From the NCBI RefSeq assembly GCF_001613445.1, contig NZ_BDCJ01000009.1, positions 310,001-374,000 of the forward strand: a stretch of 64,000 nt of DNA, written 5' to 3'. The position numbers and the translations under genes are program-made. A model generated the notes under the pieces. The model had not been told where the DNA came from. It ran no database searches and saw nothing but the letters and a program-made list of their open reading frames with translations. Source of the stretch: Nocardia grenadensis NBRC 108939. Its GTDB lineage: Bacteria > Actinomycetota > Actinomycetes > Mycobacteriales > Mycobacteriaceae. Positions 48,557 through 57,665 of this stretch are shown piece after piece (positions within the stretch are counted from its first letter, which is position 1; every line of letters starts with the position of its first letter).

Positions 48557-49525
48557 GTGCTGCGGTATTTCGTCGGCCGTGTCGGTGCCGGGGTGGGCGT
48601 CCTGGCCATGGTCGCCGTGCTGGTCTTCGGTCTGTTCGAACTGCTGGATTCGGATGCGGCGGTCGTCATGCTGTCGCGGCAGGGTGCGGGCGATCCGTCC
48701 CCGGAACAGCTGGCGGCGTTGCGCGCGGAGCTCGGGTTGGATCGGCCGGCGCCGGTCCGGTTCGCCGAATGGGTCGCCGGTTTTCTGCGCGGCGACCTCG
48801 GTGATTCGCTGATCTCGGGTCGTCCGGTCGCCGAGGTGCTGTTCGACCGGCTGAGCAACAGCGGCGCGCTGGCTGCGCTGACCATCGTGCTGCTGATTCC
48901 ATTCGCGCTGGGACTCGGACTGCTGGCCGGCGCCCGCCCCGGATCGCGGACCGATCGCATCGTCAGCGCCGGCGCGCTCGCCGTCGAATCGGTGCCGCCG
49001 TTCATCACCGGTGTCCTGCTGGTGGCGACCGCCGCGCTATCGCTGCGCCTGCTGCCCGCGGTTTCCCTGGTACCCGCCGGTAGCGGTGTCTGGGAACGTC
49101 CCGAGGTCCTGGTGCTGCCGGTGGTATGTCTGCTGCTGGGCCTGTCACCGCATCCCGCGCGGATCGTGCGGGCGCAGACCGCCGAGGTCATGGCCACCGA
49201 ATACATCCGCACCGCACGTCTGAACGGAGTCGGCGGGTTCCGATTGGCGTGGCGGCATATCGCACCCAACGCCGTATCCGCCTCGATCCATCCGCTCGCC
49301 GGGTCGGTGGTGGGCCTGATCGGCGGTATCGCGGTCGTGGAAACCCTCTTCTCCTATCCCGGTGTATCCAAGGAACTGCTGATCGCGATCTCGGTGCGGG
49401 ACTACCCGTTCGTCCAGTCCGCCGCGGTGCTGCTGGCGGCATTCGGGATCGCCGTCTATGTGCTCGCGGACCTGCTCGCCCTACTGATCAGCCCGCGGGC
49501 TCGGACACTGGTGGGGGCGTGGTGA
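48557..49525 (+). CDS. DppB/NikB-type ABC permease
   Basis: A 322-residue permease with six predicted helices, the GDLGDSLISGRPVAEVLFDRL segment near 76, and the EAA-loop EYIRTARLNGVGGFRLAWRHIAPNA near 215-239 that contacts the ATPase. It starts with GTG 3 nt after the binding-protein stop and overlaps the next gene by one base (TGATG). It pairs with the permease half of the fused protein downstream to form the channel. Confidence 0.9.
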   Translation: MLRYFVGRVGAGVGVLAMVAVLVFGLFELLDSDAAVVMLSRQGAGDPSPEQLAALRAELGLDRPAPVRFAEWVAGFLRGDLGDSLISGRPVAEVLFDRLSNSGALAALTIVLLIPFALGLGLLAGARPGSRTDRIVSAGALAVESVPPFITGVLLVATAALSLRLLPAVSLVPAGSGVWERPEVLVLPVVCLLLGLSPHPARIVRAQTAEVMATEYIRTARLNGVGGFRLAWRHIAPNAVSASIHPLAGSVVGLIGGIAVVETLFSYPGVSKELLIAISVRDYPFVQSAAVLLAAFGIAVYVLADLLALLISPRARTLVGAW

Positions 49526-51753
49526 TGGTGAGGAAGACCGGGTGGGCGCTGGTTCTCCTCGGGATTCTGGGTGTGGTCGCGCTCGGACCGTTCTTCGCCC
49601 CGTATTCGCCCACGGCCTCGGTCGCGCGACCGTACCGTTCACCGGGTCCGGGGCATCTGCTCGGTACCGATGTCGTGGGCCGTGATGTTCTGTCCCGCCT
49701 ATTGCACGGCGGCTGGTCGCTGGTCGCCATCTCGGCGATATCGCTGATCAGCGCCTACGCGCTGGGCCTGGCACTGGGTCTGTCGGCAGGCCTGCGGCCA
49801 CGCGCGGATCCATGGATCATGCGGCCGGTGGACGCGATCGTGATCATCCCGTGGTTCCTGGTGCTGGCGGTGACGGCCACCGCGCTCGGGCCGGGGGCGC
49901 CGGCCGTATTGCTGACCTCCGCGCTGGCCGCGGTGCCGTGGATCGCGCGGATCGTCCGCACCGCGGTGCACGATATCGCGAGTACGGGCTATGTGGAGTC
50001 GGCCCGGGCCCGGGGTGAACCGCTGTGGCGGATCGCCGTGGTCGAGATCCTGCCGAACCTGCGCGGGTTGCTACTGGCGGACGCCGGGGTGCGGCTGTCC
50101 GGGGTTATCTCGATCGTGGCGGTGGGTGGTTTCCTCGGACTCGGCCTGCGCCCGCCGGCGCCGGACTGGGCGCTGATGGTCACCGAGAATCGCCCGGGAT
50201 TCGGTACGCAACCGTGGTCCGTACTCGCCCCGGCGTTGCTGATCATGGTGCTGGTGGTCTCGGTCAATATGCTCAGCGACCGGGTACTCGCTCCACCCCG
50301 CCGCCGGAACGCCACGGCCACACCGGCACCGGACGCCGGAGAAGGATTGCGGACCGAGCAGCTCACCGTCCGAACCGACGCCGGGCGTCTGCTGCTCGAG
50401 GATGTTTCCGTGCGCTTGGCCCCGGGGCGAGGGCTCGCGGTCATCGGACCGTCCGGGGCTGGGAAAACGACCTTCGTCTCGGCCATGCTCGGCGCGCTGC
50501 CGCCCGGACTGTGGGCCTCGGGCACGGCCACCATCGGCCGGAGCGGGAGACACCAGCGGTCGGTCGGGTTCGTCCCGCAGGATCCGGCAACCGGGCTCAA
50601 CCCGGCGCTGCGGATCGGCACCTCGATCGCCGAGATCATCCGGGCGAGCGGTGTCAAAGGGACCGGCGACGAGGTGACAGCCGCCCTGCGCCGCGTGGGC
50701 TTGCCCACCGACCGCGCGTTCCGACGCCGGTTCCCGCACGAGTTGTCCGGGGGCCAGCAGCAGCGAGTCCTGTTGGCCATGGCGATGATCGGCGATCCCG
50801 CGGTGGTGGTCCTGGACGAGCCCACGACCGGACTCGACCGGCGTGCCCGCGCCGATCTCGTCGGGATGCTGGGCGCGGTACGCCGGGACGCGGCCACCGC
50901 ATTCGTAATCGTCACACACGATCTACCCGGCATCACACCGCTCGTCGAGGATGTGCTCGAACTGGACGCCGGCCGGGTGATGTCGTACCGGCCGATACAC
51001 GGCTCCGACAGCCGGGCACCGGCGGTCACGATGCGGAAACCGCAGCTCTGCGACCAGGAGCCGATTCTGCGGGTGGAAGCGCTCACGGTCGCGTACCGGT
51101 CGCGGACGGTCGTCGACGGTATCTCCTTCGACCTGGTGCCCGGTTCCTGCCTCGCGCTCACCGGGGTTTCCGGAGCGGGTAAGACCACCATGGCCCGGGC
51201 GGTGACCGGCCTGCACCCGGCAGCCGGCGGGACCATCCGACTGGGCGGAACAGTCCTGCCGCCCCGCATAGACGAACGCACGCGACCGCAGCGTCGCGCA
51301 GTGCAATTGATCCCGCAGAACCCCGCCAGCGCGTTAAACCCGGCGCACCGCGTCGGCGCCCAGATCCGCCGGCCATTGACCCTGCTACGCGGAATGGGTT
51401 CCGCTACAGCCGAGCTCGAGGTGACCCGCCTGCTGACCCAGGTCGGCCTGGACCCGGACCTGGCCTCTCGCCGGCCCGGTGAACTCTCCGGCGGGCAACA
51501 GCAGCGGGTGGCTCTCGCCCGCGCCCTGGCCGCCGACCCACAGGTCCTGATCTGTGACGAGATCACCGCCTCACTCGACGCGAAGTCCCAGCAGACAGTG
51601 ATCGACCTGCTCGACCGGCTACGCCGCAACGGGCCCGCACTCCTGGTCATCAGTCACCAGAGCACGGTATTGGACCAGCTAGCCGACGTCGTCCTCGATC
51701 TGGACGACCCGGACCCCACAGTGCGGGAGGTGAACGCGCATGCGGCCGGTTGA
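49525..51753 (+). CDS. Fused DppC-type permease and two ABC ATPase domains
   Basis: A 742-residue single polypeptide. Residues 1-265 are a DppC/NikC permease (GTDVVGRDVLSRLLHGGWSL near 49, EAA-loop GYVESARARGEPLWRIAVVEILPN near 153-176). Residues about 275-490 are a first ATPase with Walker A GPSGAGKTT at 308-316, signature LSGGQQQR and Walker B VVVLDEPTTGLD. Residues about 510-742 are a second with Walker A GVSGAGKTT near 547-555, LSGGQQQR and VLICDEITASLD. In the usual arrangement DppC, DppD and DppF are three proteins. Both ATPase sites look intact. The family-specific cysteine motif of DppD/F after the second domain is not evident. Confidence 0.88.
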   Translation: MVRKTGWALVLLGILGVVALGPFFAPYSPTASVARPYRSPGPGHLLGTDVVGRDVLSRLLHGGWSLVAISAISLISAYALGLALGLSAGLRPRADPWIMRPVDAIVIIPWFLVLAVTATALGPGAPAVLLTSALAAVPWIARIVRTAVHDIASTGYVESARARGEPLWRIAVVEILPNLRGLLLADAGVRLSGVISIVAVGGFLGLGLRPPAPDWALMVTENRPGFGTQPWSVLAPALLIMVLVVSVNMLSDRVLAPPRRRNATATPAPDAGEGLRTEQLTVRTDAGRLLLEDVSVRLAPGRGLAVIGPSGAGKTTFVSAMLGALPPGLWASGTATIGRSGRHQRSVGFVPQDPATGLNPALRIGTSIAEIIRASGVKGTGDEVTAALRRVGLPTDRAFRRRFPHELSGGQQQRVLLAMAMIGDPAVVVLDEPTTGLDRRARADLVGMLGAVRRDAATAFVIVTHDLPGITPLVEDVLELDAGRVMSYRPIHGSDSRAPAVTMRKPQLCDQEPILRVEALTVAYRSRTVVDGISFDLVPGSCLALTGVSGAGKTTMARAVTGLHPAAGGTIRLGGTVLPPRIDERTRPQRRAVQLIPQNPASALNPAHRVGAQIRRPLTLLRGMGSATAELEVTRLLTQVGLDPDLASRRPGELSGGQQQRVALARALAADPQVLICDEITASLDAKSQQTVIDLLDRLRRNGPALLVISHQSTVLDQLADVVLDLDDPDPTVREVNAHAAG

Positions 51754-51901
51754 TACCCATCCGGTCGCGACGGTGGCCTCCGGCGAGGCGCGGTAGCCGA
51801 CCACTCCCTGCCCCGGCCCGGGTTCGGTTCCGGGTCGATTTCGAGACCCCGACGCCCAGGGATGCCACCATGGGGAGAGCACACCCGGTTCGGAGGCGGT
51901 C

Positions 51902-53182
51902 ATGACAGAGACAGGCAGTACGGCGTCCACGCGGTCCCATCATGAGGTCGATATCTCCAGTTATGAGTTCTGGGAGCAGGACTTCGACGGTCGGGAGGCG
52001 GCGTTCGCCCGGTTGCGCGCGGCCGAGGGCCTCACCTGGCATGCCCCGCCGGATTCGCTGATCTTCGCCGATCCCGATCCGGGTTTCTGGGCTGTCACCC
52101 GGTACCGGGATATCGTGCAGGTCAGCCGGAACCCGGAGATCTTCTCCTCGGAAGGCGGCACGACCCTGGGGTATCTGCCGCCCGATGTCGAATACAGCAC
52201 CAAATTCTTCATCGCCCTGGACGCGCCCCGGCACACCCGCTACCGGAAATTGATCAGCTCGGCGTTCACTCCGCGCCAGATCCAGCGGGTGGAAGAGCAG
52301 GTCCGCGCCAATGCCACCCGGATCGTCGACGATTTCGTCGCCGATCTGCGGACCGGCGAGACCCTCGATTTCGTCGATGCGGTATCCCGGAAACTGCCCA
52401 TGCAGACCATTTCGCAGATGATCGGCATTCCAGCGGCCGACCGCGAGGCGGTCGCGTTCGCGACCGAAGCCCTGTTCGGCACCACCGACCTCGAGTACAC
52501 GAGCCTCGAGGAGCGCGCCGAGTTCCTCCACAGGCAGATCGGCATCCTCCAAGCCGCCGGCACCGATCTGGCCCGGCGGCGCCGTGCGGAACCGCGCAAC
52601 GACCTCATGACCGCGATGATCGACGCCGAATTCGACGGGCACCGTCTCAGCGATGAGGACATCGGCGCGTTCATGGTGCTGATCTCCGCCGCCGGCAACG
52701 ACACCACCAAACAGACCACCTCCCATGCCTTCAAAGCGCTCGTGGAGCATCCGGGCCAAATCGACTGGCTACGCGAGGATCTCGATGGGCGGATGAACAC
52801 CGCGATCGAGGAATTCATCCGCTGGGGCAGCGTCGTGGTGCACTTCGCCCGCCGAGCGACCCGCGACACCGAGATCGCGGGAACCCCGATCGCGGCAGGT
52901 GAGAAAGTCGTGATGTTCTACAGTTCCGCCAACCGCGACGAGTCGGCGTTCGACGATCCGCACGCTTTCGATATCACCCGCGACCCCAACCACCACGCCG
53001 GATTCGGTGGTGGCGGCCCCCACCACTGCCTCGGCGCCTGGCTGGCCCGCATGGAATTGAAGCATCTGTTCCGGGAGCTGATCACCAAGGTTCCGCCGGT
53101 CGAACTCGGCAAACCCGAGTACGGGCACAGTGCGCTCATCCACGGCATCAAACGCATGACGGTCCGGCTGGCCACCCCTTGA
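51902..53182 (+). CDS. Cytochrome P450
   Basis: A 426-residue soluble P450 with oxygen-binding I-helix AGNDTTKQTT near 263-272, the ExxR helix EEFIRW near 301, and the haem loop FGGGGPHHCLG with ligand C376. The N-terminal part and the KQTTSHAFKAL stretch resemble actinobacterial CYP124/CYP125/CYP142-like steroid and fatty-acid hydroxylases, though I cannot fix the subfamily. No ferredoxin or reductase gene lies beside it. It is convergent with the TetR gene, with a bidirectional hairpin between them. Confidence 0.9.
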   Translation: MTETGSTASTRSHHEVDISSYEFWEQDFDGREAAFARLRAAEGLTWHAPPDSLIFADPDPGFWAVTRYRDIVQVSRNPEIFSSEGGTTLGYLPPDVEYSTKFFIALDAPRHTRYRKLISSAFTPRQIQRVEEQVRANATRIVDDFVADLRTGETLDFVDAVSRKLPMQTISQMIGIPAADREAVAFATEALFGTTDLEYTSLEERAEFLHRQIGILQAAGTDLARRRRAEPRNDLMTAMIDAEFDGHRLSDEDIGAFMVLISAAGNDTTKQTTSHAFKALVEHPGQIDWLREDLDGRMNTAIEEFIRWGSVVVHFARRATRDTEIAGTPIAAGEKVVMFYSSANRDESAFDDPHAFDITRDPNHHAGFGGGGPHHCLGAWLARMELKHLFRELITKVPPVELGKPEYGHSALIHGIKRMTVRLATP

Positions 53183-53213
53183 CCCCGGATGCCTTCCCTA
53201 CGGAGGCTCGGGG
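53183..53213. terminator. Bidirectional terminator hairpin
   Basis: CCCCG-gat-GCCT pairs with AGGC-t-CGGGG around a 9-nt loop, exactly between the stop codons of the convergent P450 and TetR genes. Confidence 0.6.
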
Positions 53214-53219
53214 GATCGG

Positions 53220-53861
53220 TCAGGATCGTGCCGTCACCAGTGGGGCGATGGTGCGGCGGGCGACATCGCGGGCGACCTCCGGGTCGTCGAGGTCGAACCG
53301 GCTACCGGGTAGGAAAAGGTAACCCAGGGTCAGCCGGATGATGGCCTCCGCCTGGAGGTCGGGGTCGCCACCGGGCAGCACCCCTTCGGTTTGACCGGCG
53401 GCGATATGCGCCGCGATGAACCGGTGACCGATATCGATCGGTGAGGGGTCGCCCTGGTCGAGCATTACCGGCAGTTCCCAGTGGCGTTCCGGTGCCACCT
53501 GCTTCGGGAAGAAACGTTTACGCAAGGCCAGGCAGGCCACGAACGCCTCGGCGATCCTTTCGGTGGGGTCGGTGACCGTCAGGAAGACGGTGGCGATCGC
53601 GGCGAGGAAGCGGCGCAGTTCATGGGCCAGTGCCAGTTCGAACAGGCGATCCTTGCCGCCGAAGCGGCGGAACAGGGTGGCCCGGCTCACGCCCGAGGCC
53701 GTGGCGATATCGTCCACGGTCGCGAGTTTCGTGCCGCGTTCGGCAAGGACGGCGAGCGCTGCGTCGAAAACCTGTTCGTCGGCGTCGTCGCTGTTGTCGC
53801 TGACGGCTCGTTCCACGGCGCGCCCGAACAGGCTGGAGAGCGGAGCGCCGGGACGTGTCAC
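53220..53861 (-). CDS. TetR-family repressor
   Basis: 213 residues. The N-terminal helix-turn-helix is AERGTKLATVDDIATASGVSRATLFRRFGGKDRLFELAL (split, about residues 40-78); the rest is a ligand-binding helical domain with no recognised ligand. The gene is divergent from a small protein/hydrolase pair, and a perfect inverted repeat lies 22 bp upstream of its start, so it probably represses both itself and that pair. The GTG start leaves about 20 extra residues before the DNA-binding domain; a later start is possible. Confidence 0.88.
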   Translation of the reverse strand: MTRPGAPLSSLFGRAVERAVSDNSDDADEQVFDAALAVLAERGTKLATVDDIATASGVSRATLFRRFGGKDRLFELALAHELRRFLAAIATVFLTVTDPTERIAEAFVACLALRKRFFPKQVAPERHWELPVMLDQGDPSPIDIGHRFIAAHIAAGQTEGVLPGGDPDLQAEAIIRLTLGYLFLPGSRFDLDDPEVARDVARRTIAPLVTARS

Positions 53862-53883
53862 CGAACCAGTATCGCAGGTGAGA

Positions 53884-53901
53884 CTATTATGTTAGTAATA
53901 G
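53884..53901. promoter_or_regulatory. Probable TetR operator
   Basis: A perfect inverted repeat, CTATTA-TGTTAG-TAATAG, in the only AT-rich patch of the divergent region, 22 bp from the TetR start and 4 bp before the ATG of the gene at 53906. Its position would block transcription or translation start of the divergent operon. Confidence 0.7.
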
Positions 53902-53905
53902 AATC

Positions 53906-54283
53906 ATGACTGACGTGATCGCCGCTCCGGCCATGGCAATCGGGCGGCCGAATCCGGCCGAGCGGGCGCTGTTTCGGCCCGATTCGGCGGCCTGGCGCGT
54001 GGTCGGGGATTCGACAGACGTTCTCGGCGCCTCGCGCCGGTGGATCATCCAGCGTCCCGATATGACCGATCGGGTGTTCGCCGTGCTCGGTTCGCCGCGG
54101 CCACCGTCGTTCCCGGTGCTGCGCTGGGCATTGCTCTGGAACTACACGATGCGTCCGATCACCGGCGGCGCCGATGCCGTGATCACCGCCTGTCTGCTCC
54201 CGCTCGTGTCGCGAGAACTACCGGGTGTGGAGTGGGGCCGGCGCGCGATCACCCGGCTCCGGCGCGAAGCCGCATGCGGATGA
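53906..54283 (+). CDS. Small hypothetical protein, weakly DUF2236-like
   Basis: 125 residues. The segment FRPDSAAWRVVGDSTDVLGASRRWIIQ recalls the N terminus, and LLPLVSRELPGVEWGRRAITRLRREA the C terminus, of DUF2236 (MpaB-like oxygenase) proteins, which are about twice as long. It might therefore be an internally shortened member, but the resemblance is weak. It overlaps the hydrolase gene by ATGA and starts 4 bp after the probable TetR operator. Confidence 0.6.
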   Translation: MTDVIAAPAMAIGRPNPAERALFRPDSAAWRVVGDSTDVLGASRRWIIQRPDMTDRVFAVLGSPRPPSFPVLRWALLWNYTMRPITGGADAVITACLLPLVSRELPGVEWGRRAITRLRREAACG

Positions 54284-55182
54284 GTACCGGTCCGGAGACT
54301 ACTCCGGAAATCGCAATTGTCCACAGCGCCGACGGCACCCGGTTGCACACCGAGGTGCACGGTGCGGCCGGGGTGCCGACGCTCGTGCTCGCCCACGGCA
54401 TTCTGTGCGCGACGCCTTTCTGGCGCAGGATCATCGACGCACTCGTCGGCGAGTACCGGATCGTGGCCTACGATCAGCGCGGTCATGGGCGCAGTGAATC
54501 TCCCCGCCGGGGCCACTACACCCTCGATCACCTCGGTGACGACCTCGCCGCCGTTCTCGACGCCACCACCGGCGCCGGGGAGCGCGTCGTGATCGCCGGC
54601 CATTCGATGGGCGGGATCGCCGTTCTCGCTTGGGCCGCCCGGTATCCGGAACAAATGGCCGCCAGGGTCTCCGCTGTCGCGCTGATCAACTCCACGCCCG
54701 GTGAGATCCTCGACAACGTCCGGTTCCTCCGCGGCCCCGAGCGTTTACTCGGCGCCCGGCGACGGCTCGCCCACGCTGTGGTGCCGCTGGCCGGTGTGCC
54801 GTTACCGCGCCGGCTTCCGTTGCGGCACGCCCTGCTGCGCACAGTGGCGGTGGGCAAAGCGGCGGAACGCCCGCTATCGCAGGGCCTGGACCGGATCATC
54901 GCCGCGACGCCCCGCCGGGGGCGCGGCGGATACGGCGCCATGCTGGTGCGCATGGTGACCGCCCTCGACGCCGCGGTCCTCACCGTGCCGACCCTGGTGA
55001 TCGCCGGATTGCACGATCGCATCGCGCCGGTGCACCGTTCGCGCCGGATCGCCGAGCAGTTGCCGTGGCTGGTGGAACTCGTCGAACTCGAGACCGGGCA
55101 CTGTGGTCCGCTCGAGGCTCCCGACGAAGTGGTGGCGGCGCTGCGGCGGATTCTTCCGGCGGCGGCAGTCCAGGCGGTGTAG
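54280..55182 (+). CDS. Alpha/beta hydrolase
   Basis: 300 residues: oxyanion segment LAHGILCATPFWRRI near 40, YDQRGHGRSESP near 62, nucleophile elbow GHSMGG near 101, acid in GLHDRIAPVHRSRR near 241, and catalytic histidine in ELETGHCGPLEAP near 265. It fits the epoxide hydrolase/esterase/haloperoxidase-like group without a diagnostic lid. It is coupled to the upstream small gene and probably controlled by the divergent TetR. The natural substrate is unknown. Confidence 0.85.
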   Translation: MSTGPETTPEIAIVHSADGTRLHTEVHGAAGVPTLVLAHGILCATPFWRRIIDALVGEYRIVAYDQRGHGRSESPRRGHYTLDHLGDDLAAVLDATTGAGERVVIAGHSMGGIAVLAWAARYPEQMAARVSAVALINSTPGEILDNVRFLRGPERLLGARRRLAHAVVPLAGVPLPRRLPLRHALLRTVAVGKAAERPLSQGLDRIIAATPRRGRGGYGAMLVRMVTALDAAVLTVPTLVIAGLHDRIAPVHRSRRIAEQLPWLVELVELETGHCGPLEAPDEVVAALRRILPAAAVQAV

Positions 55183-55241
55183 CCCGGTCCCGGCCGTCCT
55201 CCGGTCGGAGGTGGTGTGCGGGACCACGAAGGAGAAGCGCA

Positions 55242-56855
55242 ATGAGCAGCGGCCCGGACAATGGCGTCGATACCCGCTGGACCCGCTGCCGGCCTCGCTC
55301 CGGCAGATCCCGGTGGTGGGGTCGGCGTACGGCCGCCCGAGTGGGGGTGGCACTGACGGCGGTGACAGTGTTGATCGTCGGCTCCGCTGTCGGGAACGCG
55401 GTACCACCACCAGGATTCGACGAGTTCACCGGAGTCTGGCCGACCGCGGTGGGCCCGGCGTCCTGCCGCACCGGTGACCGGGTCGAAACCGGAATCCAGG
55501 GTGAGGTGCCGCTCGCCGAGCGTAGATCCGGGCGCAGTACAGCGGGTTACAACTGTAATCTCGACCTGGTCGGGCAGTATCAGGGCCTCGGTGCCGGCCC
55601 CGTCAGCCCCTCCTACAAGGACTGCGCCTATATCGCGTCGACCTTCCCGACCAACCTGCTCGGCCCCGACGCGGGTGTCCATGTCGTCGATGTCGGCGAT
55701 CCCGCCCATCCGGTGCGCACGGCTGTACTCGCCGAGCCGGCGATGCTCGGCGGCACCTGGGAATCGCTGAAGGTGCACGAGGGCCGCGGTCTGCTCGTGG
55801 GCACCGGCGTCGGGTTGATCGAGGGTGCGGGATTCCTCTCGGTCTACGACATCTCCCAGGACTGCGCGCATCCGCGGCTGCTGAACACCACGACCGGCTC
55901 GCTGCTGAACATGCCGGTGCCCATCACGACCCATGAGGGTGATTTCTCCCCGGACGGCAACACCTATTGGGCCTCGGGGATCGCACCAGGGTGGATCAGC
56001 GCGGTCGATATCAGCGATCCCACGAACCCCATGGTGGTATGGGGTGGTCTCACCGGTATCGAAGCGCACGGGATGGGGTTTACCCCGGACGGCGACACCA
56101 TGTTCCTGGCCAACCTCGGCGGGCTCACCGTGCTCGATGTCTCGGCAGTGCAGAACCGGGCGCCGCGCACCGTGATAGCGCAGTCGATGCCGCATATCGG
56201 CCAGAAGTTCTGGACCGACGGACAGATCAACCAGCACAGCGTTTTCGTCACCTACAACGACCGGCCCTATATCTTCACGGTCGACGAGGGCGGTTCGGGC
56301 GGCGTGAAACTGATGGATGTTGCCGATCCGGCGCGCCCGATATGGCGCAACAGCATCAAACTGGCGATCAATCTTCCCGAGCACCAGGATCGCTGGGCTT
56401 CCAGCAGTGCGGGCAACGGGGCGTTCGGTTACGACGCGCACTACTGTTCGGTGGACCGGCCCGATGATCCGCGCGCACTGGCATGTGGCTGGATCCAATC
56501 CGGTATCCGGGTCTTCGATATCCGTGACCCCGAGAACTTCCGGGAGATCGCCTACTTCAATCCGCCCGCCCAGACCGGTAAGCACCTTCAGTTGCCGAAC
56601 TCGCTGCACGCCACCGTGGGCTCGATCATCGGGCCACCGGTGATCGGCACCCTGGCTCTGGCCCGCGCGGTGATGCAGGGGCACACCGGACTCGACGGGG
56701 TGATCAACGATCAGAGCCGGCTCGTCGGTGGTGATCTGTCCGCCGACTGGTGCCTCTCGCCCCCGGAGTTCCACGGCGACTTGCTGTACGTGTCCTGTAT
56801 GGACAACGGCTTCATGGTCTTGCGGCTGGACCCGGCAGTGTATCCGCCACGATGA
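55242..56855 (+). CDS. Exported LVIVD-repeat (beta-propeller) protein
   Basis: 537 residues with a basic N terminus and a signal-anchor segment (GVALTAVTVLIVGSAVGNAV near 35-54). The exported part carries LVIVD-type repeats: GVHVVDVGDPAHPVRT, GFLSVYDISQDCAHPRLL, WISAVDISDPTNPMVV, VKLMDVADPARPIW and IRVFDIRDPENFREIA. These usually build a surface beta-propeller. AAGGAG about 8 nt before the ATG fixes the start. It overlaps the DUF305 gene by ATGA, so the two extracytoplasmic proteins likely work together. No enzymatic function is known for the family. Confidence 0.82.
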   Translation: MSSGPDNGVDTRWTRCRPRSGRSRWWGRRTAARVGVALTAVTVLIVGSAVGNAVPPPGFDEFTGVWPTAVGPASCRTGDRVETGIQGEVPLAERRSGRSTAGYNCNLDLVGQYQGLGAGPVSPSYKDCAYIASTFPTNLLGPDAGVHVVDVGDPAHPVRTAVLAEPAMLGGTWESLKVHEGRGLLVGTGVGLIEGAGFLSVYDISQDCAHPRLLNTTTGSLLNMPVPITTHEGDFSPDGNTYWASGIAPGWISAVDISDPTNPMVVWGGLTGIEAHGMGFTPDGDTMFLANLGGLTVLDVSAVQNRAPRTVIAQSMPHIGQKFWTDGQINQHSVFVTYNDRPYIFTVDEGGSGGVKLMDVADPARPIWRNSIKLAINLPEHQDRWASSSAGNGAFGYDAHYCSVDRPDDPRALACGWIQSGIRVFDIRDPENFREIAYFNPPAQTGKHLQLPNSLHATVGSIIGPPVIGTLALARAVMQGHTGLDGVINDQSRLVGGDLSADWCLSPPEFHGDLLYVSCMDNGFMVLRLDPAVYPPR

Positions 56856-57490
56856 GGAACGTGGGCACGGGTCGGCGGTGGCGGACACCGGGTTCGGCGG
56901 CTGTGGTGGCGGTGCTGTGTCTCGCGGCCGGGGTGCTGATCGGGTATTCCGCTCGCGGTGCCGGACCCGATCCGGACGGGACGACGGTAGTGCTGGCGGA
57001 TACCGATATCGCATTCGCTCAGCAGATGTCGGTGCATCACCAGCAGGCGATCACCATGGTGGAGATGCTGGGCCCGGATGTGGCCCCCGATATCGCCGGG
57101 ATGGCCGCACAGATCCGGTCCGCGCAGTGGCGGGAGATCGGGACCCTCACCGGTTGGCTGGAATTGGCCGGTGCGCCCCCGCAGCAGCCGGTCGCCGGCG
57201 GTGCGCACGACCACGCCCGTGATCACGCGGGCATGGCCGGGATGGCTTCGGACGAGGACTTGACCCGGTTACGTAATGCGCAGGGGACCGAGCGCGAGGT
57301 GCTGTTCCTGCAGCTGATGATCCGGCACCATCAGGGCGGGATCGAGATGGCGGCGGCCGCGACGGATACCACCGCCGTTTACGCGGTCAGGGCCCGTGCG
57401 GTCTCGATGATCGACGGGCAGCGACAGGAGATCACCTTGATGACGGTTTTCCTCGACCGGCGCGGGGCGACGCCGCTACCGTATCCGTGA
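56852..57490 (+). CDS. DUF305 exported protein
   Basis: 212 residues: a transmembrane/signal segment (AAVVAVLCLAAGVLIGY near 16-32) followed by a DUF305 ferritin-like helical domain with the paired histidine motifs FAQQMSVHHQQAITMVEML near 55 and LQLMIRHHQGGIEMA near 150, separated by a histidine-rich loop (GGAHDHARDHAGMAGM). DUF305 proteins are often found with copper and other metal-handling genes, so metal binding at the envelope is likely. It is translationally coupled to the LVIVD-repeat protein. Confidence 0.85.
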   Translation: MRNVGTGRRWRTPGSAAVVAVLCLAAGVLIGYSARGAGPDPDGTTVVLADTDIAFAQQMSVHHQQAITMVEMLGPDVAPDIAGMAAQIRSAQWREIGTLTGWLELAGAPPQQPVAGGAHDHARDHAGMAGMASDEDLTRLRNAQGTEREVLFLQLMIRHHQGGIEMAAAATDTTAVYAVRARAVSMIDGQRQEITLMTVFLDRRGATPLPYP

Positions 57491-57665
57491 GCACCCGCCG
57501 CTGCGGTTCTACGACAGGTCGCGTCGCGCGGGCCCGATCGCTGAGAACCGGGCTGTCCAGACTGCGGCTCACTCCCAACGCCTCTGTGACCAGGTATCCA
57601 CTGGCGCGATCACAGATCGGCTCGATTATCCGAAGATCGCCGAGGTAGACCGGATGGCCGGAGTC

